8,872 nt of DNA from Fibrobacter sp. (lineage in GTDB: Bacteria; Fibrobacterota; Fibrobacteria; Fibrobacterales; Fibrobacteraceae): positions 1 through 8,872 of the forward strand of contig JAEDLI010000100.1 in NCBI GenBank assembly GCA_016295375.1. Reading direction: 5' to 3'. The position numbers were made by a program, and so were the translations under genes. How positions within the stretch are numbered: position 1 is the stretch's first letter; each line of letters starts with the position of its first letter. The notes beneath the pieces are model-generated. The model saw nothing but the letters and a program-made list of their open reading frames with translations, had not been told where the DNA came from and did no database searches. Below are positions 1 through 5,835 of the stretch, in pieces.

Positions 1-1
1 G

Positions 2-304
2 GGTTGGGGTAAAACTGCCGACATTATCGAGCAGCTTGGCGTGCACAAGGGCATGAGCCTCTACGTAGAGGGCACCCTCACCAACCGCAGCTGGACCGAC
101 CAGAACGGCCAGAAGCGTTACGCTACCGAAGTCAACATGGACACCTTCCAGCTGCTGGGTCCCCGCACTCAGGGCGGTTCTCCCTCTTATCAGGGCGGCA
201 ACTCCTACCAGGGTAGCTCCAACAACTACAGCCAGCCTCAGGGTGGCGCTCCGGCATACGACGCGCCCATGCCCGAAGACGACGGCTCTGACCTTCCCTT
301 CTAG
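2..304 (+). CDS. ssb: Single-stranded DNA-binding protein SSB, C-terminal part (5' end outside window)
   Basis: SSB coats single-stranded DNA in replication, recombination and repair, and recruits partner proteins through its acidic C-terminal tip. The window holds the last 100 codons. Visible residues 1-11 (GWGKTADIIEQ) and the following stretch with YVEG, RSW, DQNGQKRY and TEV are the characteristic second half of the SSB OB-fold. Residues about 55-90 form a flexible linker rich in Gly, Gln, Ser, Tyr and Asn. The protein ends in EDDGSDLPF, a good match to the conserved SSB tail (acidic residues followed by [I/L]PF). The reading frame is open back to base 2, so the gene starts upstream of the window and a start at the internal GTG (position 41) would be wrong. 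It is followed after 3 bp by the next gene, so the two are likely co-transcribed. Confidence 0.95.
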   Translation, partial: GWGKTADIIEQLGVHKGMSLYVEGTLTNRSWTDQNGQKRYATEVNMDTFQLLGPRTQGGSPSYQGGNSYQGSSNNYSQPQGGAPAYDAPMPEDDGSDLPF

Positions 305-307
305 CCC

Positions 308-1297
308 ATGAACTCGGACGTAGCTGAAATTGCCCTGATGTACGTGCTCCCCCTGGGAGTCACGTTCATTACCATATTGCAGACGGCAGCCTCGGAATAC
401 CGCAGCCAGAAACTGGCGGGGGCATTCTTGTCCCTCATCGTCGTTGTCCTGGACTGCCTGTTCTACTTTAGCAAGAACTCCTTCATCGCCTACAACAACG
501 ACGGCGGACTTCTGCTCGCCTTCGGGAGCCTGTTCTTTTTTGCAATTCTCTACGTAATCAAGAGCGACGAGACTCCTGCGAAGGTGGCAAACATCCTTTT
601 TGCCGTGCTGATGCTTGCAGGAATTGTCGGGATTTCTTACTGGGATAGGCCCACATTGGTCATTACCTCCCAGTATTCCGCTGCTGATATTGCCGCCCAG
701 AACGCCATGTACCAAGACTACATTACCTCGTTCCAGAACGGGACTCCGGCCAAGGCTACAAAAAGCAAGGTGACCGGAACCCAAATAAAGGTTCCCGGAG
801 CTGCTTCGACCGAAGAAGGGGTTCAAGGGCAAAGACCTGCAAGGCCTGCCACTCTTTCCGAGGGCGCAAAGGCCCGACTGGAAAGCTACATGGACGAATC
901 CCGCACCGTCATGAAGCGCATGCAAGAGGTGGAATCGGCCATCAACGGCTTTGGCAAGCTGCCGCCAAATGTTTCAGAAGCAGACCGCGAAGAGTGGAGC
1001 CGCAAGGCCCTCGCCATCAGCAATAATGCCATGGCCATCAACAAGAAGGCCTTGGGGCTATTCCACCCCCACGAGTCCAGCGAAGCCCATGCCGAGCTGA
1101 TTCAGGCCACCGAAAGCCTGCGTCTTGCGGCCTATTCCCTCTATACCTACACCCTTCAAGAAAACGCAGCTGACCAGAAAGCTCAACTGCAGCAGGCGAA
1201 GGAACAGCTGGGCCAGTCCAAGATTTTCCTGGACCGCTTTATTGCGGCCATCCAGGGACTCCTTACAAACTACAAAGAACAACCAGAAGAAAACTAA
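308..1297 (+). CDS. Unrecognised protein with four membrane segments and a helical C-terminal domain
   Basis: I do not recognise this 329-residue protein. The N-terminal third has four hydrophobic segments at about residues 8-28, 36-54, 66-84 and 93-112, so it is very likely an inner-membrane protein. Residues about 140-185 form a low-complexity linker rich in Lys, Thr, Gly, Ala and Pro. Residues 186-325 are highly charged, Ala/Glu/Gln/Lys-rich and almost certainly helical, probably a bundle or coiled coil. The start at 308 lies 3 bp after the ssb stop with no obvious Shine-Dalgarno site, so translation probably depends on ribosomes finishing ssb. The asd start codon follows 9 bp after the stop. 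Sitting between ssb and asd says little about function because both neighbours are housekeeping genes. The reading frame has ordinary codon use for the region and looks real. Confidence 0.8.
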   Translation: MNSDVAEIALMYVLPLGVTFITILQTAASEYRSQKLAGAFLSLIVVVLDCLFYFSKNSFIAYNNDGGLLLAFGSLFFFAILYVIKSDETPAKVANILFAVLMLAGIVGISYWDRPTLVITSQYSAADIAAQNAMYQDYITSFQNGTPAKATKSKVTGTQIKVPGAASTEEGVQGQRPARPATLSEGAKARLESYMDESRTVMKRMQEVESAINGFGKLPPNVSEADREEWSRKALAISNNAMAINKKALGLFHPHESSEAHAELIQATESLRLAAYSLYTYTLQENAADQKAQLQQAKEQLGQSKIFLDRFIAAIQGLLTNYKEQPEEN

Positions 1298-1300
1298 AGG
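1296..1300 (+). promoter_or_regulatory. Ribosome binding site of asd
   Basis: AAAGG lies 6 bp before the asd ATG and overlaps the stop codon of the preceding gene. It fixes the asd start and suggests translation passes directly from one gene to the next. Confidence 0.7.
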
Positions 1301-1306
1301 TTAATT

Positions 1307-2317
1307 ATGATTCGCAACGTAGCCATTATGGGTGCCACCGGCGCCGTCGGCCAGGAAATCCTCTCCATCCTCGAGGAACGCAACTTCCCGCTGCAGAGCC
1401 TCAAGCTCCTCGCCTCCGAACGTAGCGCAGGCAAGGAATTCAAGTTCAAGGGCGAAACCCTCAAGTGCGAAGTCCTGAACAAGGATTCTTTCAAGGGTAT
1501 CGACCTGGTGCTCAGCTCCGCCGGTGCAGCGATTTCCCAGGAATTCGCCCCCATCGCCGTAGAAAACGGCGCCGTGGTGGTGGATAACACCAGCTTCTTC
1601 CGCATGGACCCGAAGGTCCCGCTGGTCGTGCCCGAAGTGAACCCCGAAGACATCAAGCTCTACAAGGCTGAAAATGGCGGCAAGGGCATTATCGCGAACC
1701 CGAACTGCACGACCATCATGATGGTCGTGGTGCTGAACCCCATTGAGAAGATTTCCCACATCAAGAAGATTCACATTTCTTCTTACCAGAGCGCTAGCGG
1801 TGCAGGTGCCGTGGCTATGGAAGAACTCAAGCAGCAGTACAAGGACATCCTTGAAACTGGTTCTACCACCCACATCAACAAGTTCCCCTTCCAGCTCGCC
1901 TACAACGTGATTCCGCAGATCGACAAGATGACGGAAAACGACTACACGAAGGAAGAAATGAAGATGTTCAACGAAACGCGCAAGATTATGCACTCCGATG
2001 TGCGTACCAGCGCTACCTGCGTGCGCGTGAGCTCGCTGCGCTCCCACTCCGAATCCGTGTGGTTCGAAACGGAACGTCCGGTTTCCGTGGAAGAAATCCG
2101 CAACGCTTTGAAGAACGCCCCGGGCGTGACCCTCAAGGACGATCCGCAGAACTACGTGTACCCGATGCCGCTGGAAAGCGCCGGCAAGGACAACGTGTTC
2201 GTTGGCCGTATCCGCAAGGACCTCGCCGACGAGAACAGCAACACGCTGTGGCTCACCGGTGACCAAATCCGCAAGGGCGCCGCTCTCAACGCCGTGCAGA
2301 TCGCTGAACTTCTGTAA
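1307..2317 (+). CDS. asd: Aspartate-semialdehyde dehydrogenase
   Basis: This enzyme reduces L-aspartyl-4-phosphate to L-aspartate-4-semialdehyde with NADPH. It is the branch point to lysine/diaminopimelate, threonine, methionine and isoleucine, and acts in the cytoplasm. The 336 residues are the usual family length. The N-terminal nucleotide-binding glycine motif GATGAVG is at residues 9-15. The catalytic Cys is C134 in NPNCTT, the substrate-binding segment SYQSASGAG is at 159-167, and the catalytic His is expected at H247 in RSHSES. The start is well supported: AAAGG at 1296-1300 lies 6 bp before the ATG. It is the last gene of the rightward run with ssb, and a hairpin terminator follows about 40 bp after the stop. 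No truncation or missing active-site residue is seen. Confidence 0.97.
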   Translation: MIRNVAIMGATGAVGQEILSILEERNFPLQSLKLLASERSAGKEFKFKGETLKCEVLNKDSFKGIDLVLSSAGAAISQEFAPIAVENGAVVVDNTSFFRMDPKVPLVVPEVNPEDIKLYKAENGGKGIIANPNCTTIMMVVVLNPIEKISHIKKIHISSYQSASGAGAVAMEELKQQYKDILETGSTTHINKFPFQLAYNVIPQIDKMTENDYTKEEMKMFNETRKIMHSDVRTSATCVRVSSLRSHSESVWFETERPVSVEEIRNALKNAPGVTLKDDPQNYVYPMPLESAGKDNVFVGRIRKDLADENSNTLWLTGDQIRKGAALNAVQIAELL

Positions 2318-2356
2318 TTTACACGCGGGCCATGTTCCGCAAAAAAACAATTAAAC

Positions 2357-2386
2357 AACGACCCGATTTAATCGGGCCGTTTTTTT
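2357..2386 (+). terminator. Rho-independent terminator after asd, probably bidirectional
   Basis: The hairpin has an inner 6-bp stem, CCCGAT (2362-2367) with ATCGGG (2371-2376), around a TTA loop. After one A/C mismatch it is extended by ACG (2358-2360) pairing with CGT (2378-2380). A run of seven T follows at 2380-2386. On the other strand the same stem is followed by a T-rich stretch (complement of 2341-2356, including seven T), so it could also stop transcription arriving from the leftward transporter gene that ends at 2405. Confidence 0.85.
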
Positions 2387-2404
2387 GCTTTTATGCAATT
2401 CGAA

Positions 2405-2818
2405 TCAAAGGCACATCACCAAAGTGCCTGCAGAAATCAAAATACATCCAATGGCAGACTTAATGGTAAATGTTTCGTGCAGAAACACAAAAGCAAAAAC
2501 TAAGGTAAGCACGATGCTCATCTTATCGATTGAAACCACCTTGGAAGCTTCACCCATCTGCAATGCCCGATAGTAGAAAAGCCAAGAGGCTCCCGTCGCC
2601 AGACCAGAAAGAATCAAGAACATCCAACTCTTGCGACTAATTTCCGTAATTCCGCCCAAGCCATTGGTAAGAAAAACCATCCCCCAAGCCATAGCTAGAA
2701 CAACCACAGTTCGGATTGCCGTGGCCAGGTTGGAATTCACTCCATCAATGCCAACTTTTGCCAAGATTGATGTCAATGCAGCAAAAACTGCAGAAAGAAT
2801 CGCAAACAGTAACCACAT
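2405..2818 (-). CDS. EamA/DMT-type transporter, half-size (single domain)
   Basis: This 137-residue, very hydrophobic protein belongs to the drug/metabolite transporter superfamily (EamA). About five membrane helices are visible near residues 2-21, 32-51, 64-83, 96-115 and 119-137. The segment around 84-116 (YRAL...GEAS...VVSIDKMSIVLT...FLHE) is typical of EamA domains. Most EamA transporters have two such domains in ten helices; this one has a single copy and would need to form a dimer. The substrate cannot be told from sequence. The ATG is preceded by AAGGA (complement of 2828-2832) with 9 bp spacing. It starts 45 bp after the aminopeptidase stop on the same strand, so they may share a transcript. 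The gene is visibly richer in A+T than asd or the aminopeptidase. Single-domain EamA proteins of this length are known, so truncation is not implied. Confidence 0.85.
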   Translation of the reverse strand: MWLLFAILSAVFAALTSILAKVGIDGVNSNLATAIRTVVVLAMAWGMVFLTNGLGGITEISRKSWMFLILSGLATGASWLFYYRALQMGEASKVVSIDKMSIVLTLVFAFVFLHETFTIKSAIGCILISAGTLVMCL

Positions 2819-2863
2819 GTGGCAAGTTCCTTATAGCAATCAAATGCGACGGTTATGGATAAA

Positions 2864-3979
2864 CTATGCCAGTTCTTCCGGGTTCAGACACTTAAGCTCT
2901 TCAACGACGAACTTGCCGTCCTTGCGGATAAGCTTGTCGTCGAACCAAATTTCGCCGCCACCGTATTCCGGGCGCATGATAAGCACCAGGTCCCAGTGAA
3001 TGGCGCTGATGTTGCCGTTCGGTGCTTCTTCGTAGCAACGACCCGGCGTAAAGTGGATAGAACCCGCAATCTTTTCGTCGAAGAGGATATCGCACATGGG
3101 AGCGTTTACGAACGGGTTAAAACCGATAGCGAACTCGCCCACGTAGCGGCCACCTTCGTCAGTATCGAAGAGAGCGTTCAGGGCCACGTTGTCGCCGGAT
3201 TCGCAGGTGGCATTCACAATCTTGCCGTCCTTGAATTCCAGGCGGATATTGCTGAAATACTTGCCATCGTAAAGGGTGGGCGTATTGTACTGAATCACGC
3301 CGTTGACACTGTTGCGTACCGGTGCGGTATAGACTTCGCCATCGGGGATGTTCATGTTGCCGCAGCACGGAATGGCCGGAATGTCCTTGATGCTGAAGGT
3401 CAAATCAGTGCCGTTTGCCACAAGGCGTACCTTGTCGGTGCGGTTCATGAGGTCCACCAAGTTCTGGGCGGCCTTAGCCATCTTCGGGTAATCGGCCAGG
3501 CAAGCTTCAAAGTAGAAGTCCTCAAATGCTTCCGTGCTCATCTTGGCGCCCTGGGCCATGGAAGGGTTCGGCCAGCGGAGCACGCACCAGCGGGTCTTAT
3601 CCACACGGTAGTTCAGCACGGGGTCCGTAATCTTGCGGTAACTGAGCATTTTGGCGCTGTCGATATCGCAGTTTTCGAGGGCGTTGTCAGCCCCGCGAAT
3701 GGCGATATAGGCCTGCATTTTCTGCATCTCGGCCAGAGCCAGATCCGCCTGGAGTTTCATCTGTTCTTCTGTGGCGGACTTGATCATTTCGCGACGGACT
3801 CGCCCGCGGTAGTTGTGCACAAAAGCATTTCCGCCTGCTTTAGCCACAGCCTTCACCAGTTCCGTAGAAACTTCGTCCGGAGTGTCCGTGGTCTCGATAA
3901 GGATGTTCTCCCCCGTCTTAAGACCGATGGCATTGTTGATTAGATTCTCTGCAAGTTTTGTAATTCTTGGATCAGTCAT
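2864..3979 (-). CDS. M29 family metallo-aminopeptidase
   Basis: The enzyme removes N-terminal amino acids from peptides using a two-metal centre and belongs to peptidase family M29 (AmpS/PepS/aminopeptidase T). It is expected to be cytoplasmic because no signal peptide is visible. With the ATG at 3979 it has 371 residues. Candidate metal and catalytic residues follow the known family order and spacing: E215 (PDGEVYTAP), E282 (GEFAIG), H309 (SIHF), Y316, and H328 with D330 (SAIHWD). The N-terminal MTDPRITKLAENLIN also fits the family. I chose this start over the upstream in-frame ATG at 4027 because AGAGGA lies 5 bp before it, while the extra 16 codons are Lys-rich and overlap an inverted repeat. 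The half-size EamA gene follows 45 bp downstream. The protein looks complete. Confidence 0.93.
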   Translation of the reverse strand: MTDPRITKLAENLINNAIGLKTGENILIETTDTPDEVSTELVKAVAKAGGNAFVHNYRGRVRREMIKSATEEQMKLQADLALAEMQKMQAYIAIRGADNALENCDIDSAKMLSYRKITDPVLNYRVDKTRWCVLRWPNPSMAQGAKMSTEAFEDFYFEACLADYPKMAKAAQNLVDLMNRTDKVRLVANGTDLTFSIKDIPAIPCCGNMNIPDGEVYTAPVRNSVNGVIQYNTPTLYDGKYFSNIRLEFKDGKIVNATCESGDNVALNALFDTDEGGRYVGEFAIGFNPFVNAPMCDILFDEKIAGSIHFTPGRCYEEAPNGNISAIHWDLVLIMRPEYGGGEIWFDDKLIRKDGKFVVEELKCLNPEELA

Positions 3980-3984
3980 TTTAT

Positions 3985-3990
3985 TCCTCT
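3985..3990 (-). promoter_or_regulatory. Ribosome binding site deciding the M29 aminopeptidase start
   Basis: On the minus strand AGAGGA is followed by ATAAA and then the ATG at 3979. It is the best Shine-Dalgarno match in the leftward genes and argues for the shorter 371-residue protein. Confidence 0.65.
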
Positions 3991-4016
3991 TTTTTTCAAA
4001 TAGCTTTTCACCTAGA

Positions 4017-4036
4017 TTTTGAAACATTTATCAAAA
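4017..4036. promoter_or_regulatory. Inverted repeat upstream of the M29 aminopeptidase gene, possible operator
   Basis: TTTTGA (4017-4022) and TCAAAA (4031-4036) are perfect inverted arms separated by 8 bp, ending 37 bp before the preferred aminopeptidase start. The size and symmetry are those of a dimeric regulator site, but no family can be named and such a repeat could arise by chance in A+T-rich DNA. Confidence 0.25.
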
Positions 4037-4048
4037 CTGGGGCCTGGT

Positions 4049-4058
4049 TTGGCGCCAA
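4049..4058. repeat. 10-bp perfect palindrome TTGGCGCCAA
   Basis: A perfect palindrome lies in the gap between the SprT-like and aminopeptidase genes, in a locally G+C-rich patch. No T-run follows on either strand, so it is not a standard terminator. It may be a protein-binding site or part of a weak hairpin behind the SprT-like gene. I see no clear terminator in this gap. Confidence 0.3.
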
Positions 4059-4090
4059 GGGCGCGACTATAAGAACCCACAACTCATTAC

Positions 4091-4900
4091 TCACAAATCT
4101 TTCCCCCTGCGCATGGCACGGATGTTTCTGGGCAGAACCTCCTTATGCCACTTTATCCACTCGTCAAAATAGATATAGCGCTTTTCACGCTGACGGAACT
4201 GCCGACCGTGAACCACCCGGCGGCCATTGCGCTCCTCCACAGGAATCACCACATGGAGGCACTCGTGATAGACAACCCCCGCAACGGCGTAAAACGGGCA
4301 GTTCTTGGCATCGTAACCCTTACTGATGCTTATCAGGTGAAAATCTTCACCCGTCAGAGGGTCCTTTCGCATGGAGTGGAAACTTAAGCCCCCCACCCGG
4401 TTGCTCCAGGTAATCCGGCAGGTCAGTTCGCCGTTGAAATAAGTATCATTGACCGCAGCAAGCACCTGGTTCAAGTCGTGATAGGTTCCCTTGGGACGTA
4501 TGGGCGGGATTCTGCTGCGGGACTCCAAGGTCTTTTCCCCCTTGTCCGCCAGAACCTGGTCCACCACCGTCCAAAAGCGATTCACCAGTTCTTTAATGGC
4601 AAGCTTGTTCTTCTGGGTCTTTCGACGGATGGCGTGTTCCGCCCATTCGGCAGCAATTTCTCGAGCCTGGGCAAATTCCGGAGCCTTCATATACCCCGGC
4701 AAGAGCACCTCTGGATGGCCGAACAAGAAGCCTCCAACACAGCGGATGCTCTTTTTCATGCGGGGGTTGTACTTGAAAGTCACCAGACCGTTTTCGGAAC
4801 TTTCCGCCGAAACTTTTTTGACCGCAGGTTCATAGACCTGGGACGCCGCCGAACCGAAAAGGTCCAGCTGGCCGAACAAGTCCATCTGTCCCTCGCCCAT
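4091..4900 (-). CDS. SprT-like zinc metalloprotease with tandem sliding-clamp-binding motifs
   Basis: This is a zincin-type protease of the SprT-like group, which includes bacterial SprT and eukaryotic SPRTN, the repair protease for DNA-protein crosslinks. Residues are counted from the ATG at 4900 (269 aa). The zinc motif HECLH is at 212-216, followed by a third likely ligand H231 in HGRQF. Upstream, the segment about 149-196 (NDTYFNGEL, ITWSNR, ISISKG) matches the start of the SprT domain. The N-terminus carries QMDLF (5-9) and QLDLF (11-15), both fitting the bacterial beta-clamp-binding consensus Q-L-[S/D]-L-F. The middle (about 70-130) is charged and helical. The start overlaps the upstream stop as TGATG. 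A GTG three bases earlier (4903), 9 bp after GAGGG, is an alternative that adds one residue. Coupling to the cysteine-rich upstream gene suggests a shared role. Crosslink repair is inference. Confidence 0.85.
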   Translation of the reverse strand: MGEGQMDLFGQLDLFGSAASQVYEPAVKKVSAESSENGLVTFKYNPRMKKSIRCVGGFLFGHPEVLLPGYMKAPEFAQAREIAAEWAEHAIRRKTQKNKLAIKELVNRFWTVVDQVLADKGEKTLESRSRIPPIRPKGTYHDLNQVLAAVNDTYFNGELTCRITWSNRVGGLSFHSMRKDPLTGEDFHLISISKGYDAKNCPFYAVAGVVYHECLHVVIPVEERNGRRVVHGRQFRQREKRYIYFDEWIKWHKEVLPRNIRAMRRGKDL

Positions 4901-5652
4901 CACGAGAAAACACCCTCATAAAGGTTCATGGACAGGAGCCCGCCGAAATAGCTTTCGGGCAATTCCAAGCTTGCATAATGTTCAGAAATACCGCTCAGAG
5001 CCTCTTCGATATGGTCCGGCATGTATACCACAAAACTTTCGTTCTTTTCGGTCTGCAAATATTCCGGCACGCAGTATTTCGGGAGCGTTTCGCTAAAGTA
5101 CATGCGGCATGACACCGGACGCAAGGGGTAAATTTCGCAATCCCCTTGGGGCGAGGAGAATGGGCATGACTTCCACTGGGAAAAATAATCATGGAGGGCC
5201 CTATCTTCGGCATCATCCTCGGAATCAGATTCCGCCAAGCGCTTGCCCAGGAGCCCTTCAAACAATTTCGCCCGCATTTGACAGTCTTCCATGACAGACA
5301 TAAAGTCATCTCGACGCCTCAAATTTGAATACAGGTAAACCAGTTCAAAGGGCTCTACAGACATGGGATAATGGTGGCAGCAATTTCCGCAAGAAGGCCC
5401 GCACTTGATTCCATTCTTATGCTGGGGTAATACAGCCTCCAGATAGAGGGAATAGGCCCTGTGGTATTCTTTGGCAAAGTCCACAATCATGGGAATCTGC
5501 ACTGCCAAGTTGTCTGGACCGATCGCAGATTTCCGTCCAAGAGATTGCGCCACGGAATCGAGGCGGTCCCGTTCCTTGGACAAGAGCTGTCCGAGCCTAC
5601 TCACCGCATTGGTGTACGCCCTGGTCGGGAAGTATTCCTCGCACAAACTCAT
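4900..5652 (-). CDS. YkgJ-type CxxxCxxCC metal-binding protein
   Basis: The protein resembles the YkgJ family (CxxCxxCC domain), described as a putative zinc- or iron-chelating domain and also found in the flagellin lysine methylase FliB. Counted from the ATG at 5652 (250 aa), the first cluster is C84, C88, C91 and C92 (CGPSCGNCC) followed by the typical PMSVEPFE. The second part has C163 (SCPF), C172 (DCEIYPLRPVSC) with C182, and C194. The spacing and the CEIYP.RP..CR signature are characteristic of the family. The N-terminal 80 residues look helical and are not recognised. The start is uncertain: no Shine-Dalgarno site precedes 5652, and the frame stays open to a TTG at 5700, adding 16 codons of A+T-rich sequence. 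Its stop overlaps the SprT-like start, implying coupled translation. The biochemical function is unknown. Confidence 0.82.
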   Translation of the reverse strand: MSLCEEYFPTRAYTNAVSRLGQLLSKERDRLDSVAQSLGRKSAIGPDNLAVQIPMIVDFAKEYHRAYSLYLEAVLPQHKNGIKCGPSCGNCCHHYPMSVEPFELVYLYSNLRRRDDFMSVMEDCQMRAKLFEGLLGKRLAESDSEDDAEDRALHDYFSQWKSCPFSSPQGDCEIYPLRPVSCRMYFSETLPKYCVPEYLQTEKNESFVVYMPDHIEEALSGISEHYASLELPESYFGGLLSMNLYEGVFS

Positions 5653-5689
5653 GGCACCAAATATATTTACTTCGGCAGACGATTTCACG

Positions 5690-5786
5690 TTTTCTAGCAA
5701 AAAACGGCATTTTTACTACAAAAACAGCAAAAAAACGAATTTTCGCCCCAAAAAAGTGGAAAAAGGATAGTTTTATGTTCTTTTTT
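5690..5786. other. Helically phased A/T-tracts, predicted curved DNA
   Basis: Ten runs of 4-7 A or T have centres near 5691.5, 5701.5, 5712, 5722, 5732, 5741.5, 5752.5, 5762, 5772.5 and 5783.5, a mean spacing of about 10.2 bp. A- and T-tracts repeated at close to the helical repeat are known to bend DNA coherently. The segment fills the divergent gap between the leftward YkgJ-type gene and the rightward lipoprotein gene, so it probably holds promoters of both. I could not assign confident -35/-10 elements. Confidence 0.6.
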
Positions 5787-5814
5787 GTAAGAAGAAAGTT
5801 ATCTTTACAAAGGA

Positions 5815-5827
5815 CTAGAACATCTAG
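5815..5827. promoter_or_regulatory. 13-bp palindrome before the TPR lipoprotein start
   Basis: CTAGA (5815-5819), spacer ACA, TCTAG (5823-5827) form a perfect inverted repeat ending 8 bp before the ATG at 5836. The only Shine-Dalgarno-like sequence, AAAGGA (5809-5814), lies directly before it and is too far (21 bp) from the ATG unless the RNA folds. It could be a small operator or a spacing hairpin; either is speculative. Confidence 0.3.
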
Positions 5828-5835
5828 AATGACCT

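Noticed and set aside
2324..2347. GCGG...CCGC followed by seven A after the asd stop.
   Set aside because: The stem is only four pairs and the A-run is on the wrong strand for a rightward terminator. The strong hairpin at 2357-2386 serves that role.
1301..2350. A 349-codon open frame on the minus strand opposite asd, almost as long as the gene.
   Set aside because: asd is certain and the antisense product is His/Val/Leu-rich without recognisable domains. Long antisense frames arise easily from strongly biased codon use.
2855..3943. A 362-codon open frame on the plus strand opposite the M29 aminopeptidase.
   Set aside because: The minus-strand gene has metal ligands in the family order and a good ribosome site. 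The plus-strand product has the same shadow composition as the one opposite asd.
3980..4027. Sixteen-codon N-terminal extension of the aminopeptidase from the ATG at 4027.
   Set aside because: No ribosome site is seen before it. AGAGGA sits right before the ATG at 3979, and the extension overlaps an inverted repeat.
4145..4921. Several plus-strand open frames of 80-147 codons opposite the SprT-like gene.
   Set aside because: They have no domains or ribosome sites and lie opposite a gene with a clear zinc motif.
5655..5665. A TAnnTTTG-like sequence (TATATTTG on the minus strand) just before the YkgJ-type ATG, resembling the Bacteroidetes -7 element.
   Set aside because: No matching upstream element at the right spacing was found and the host phylum is uncertain, so I did not annotate a promoter.
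5736..5743. CGAATTTTCG-type mini-palindrome beside T-runs, terminator-like on the minus strand.
   Set aside because: No minus-strand gene ends upstream of it and the loop would be only two bases. It is better explained as part of the phased A/T-tracts.
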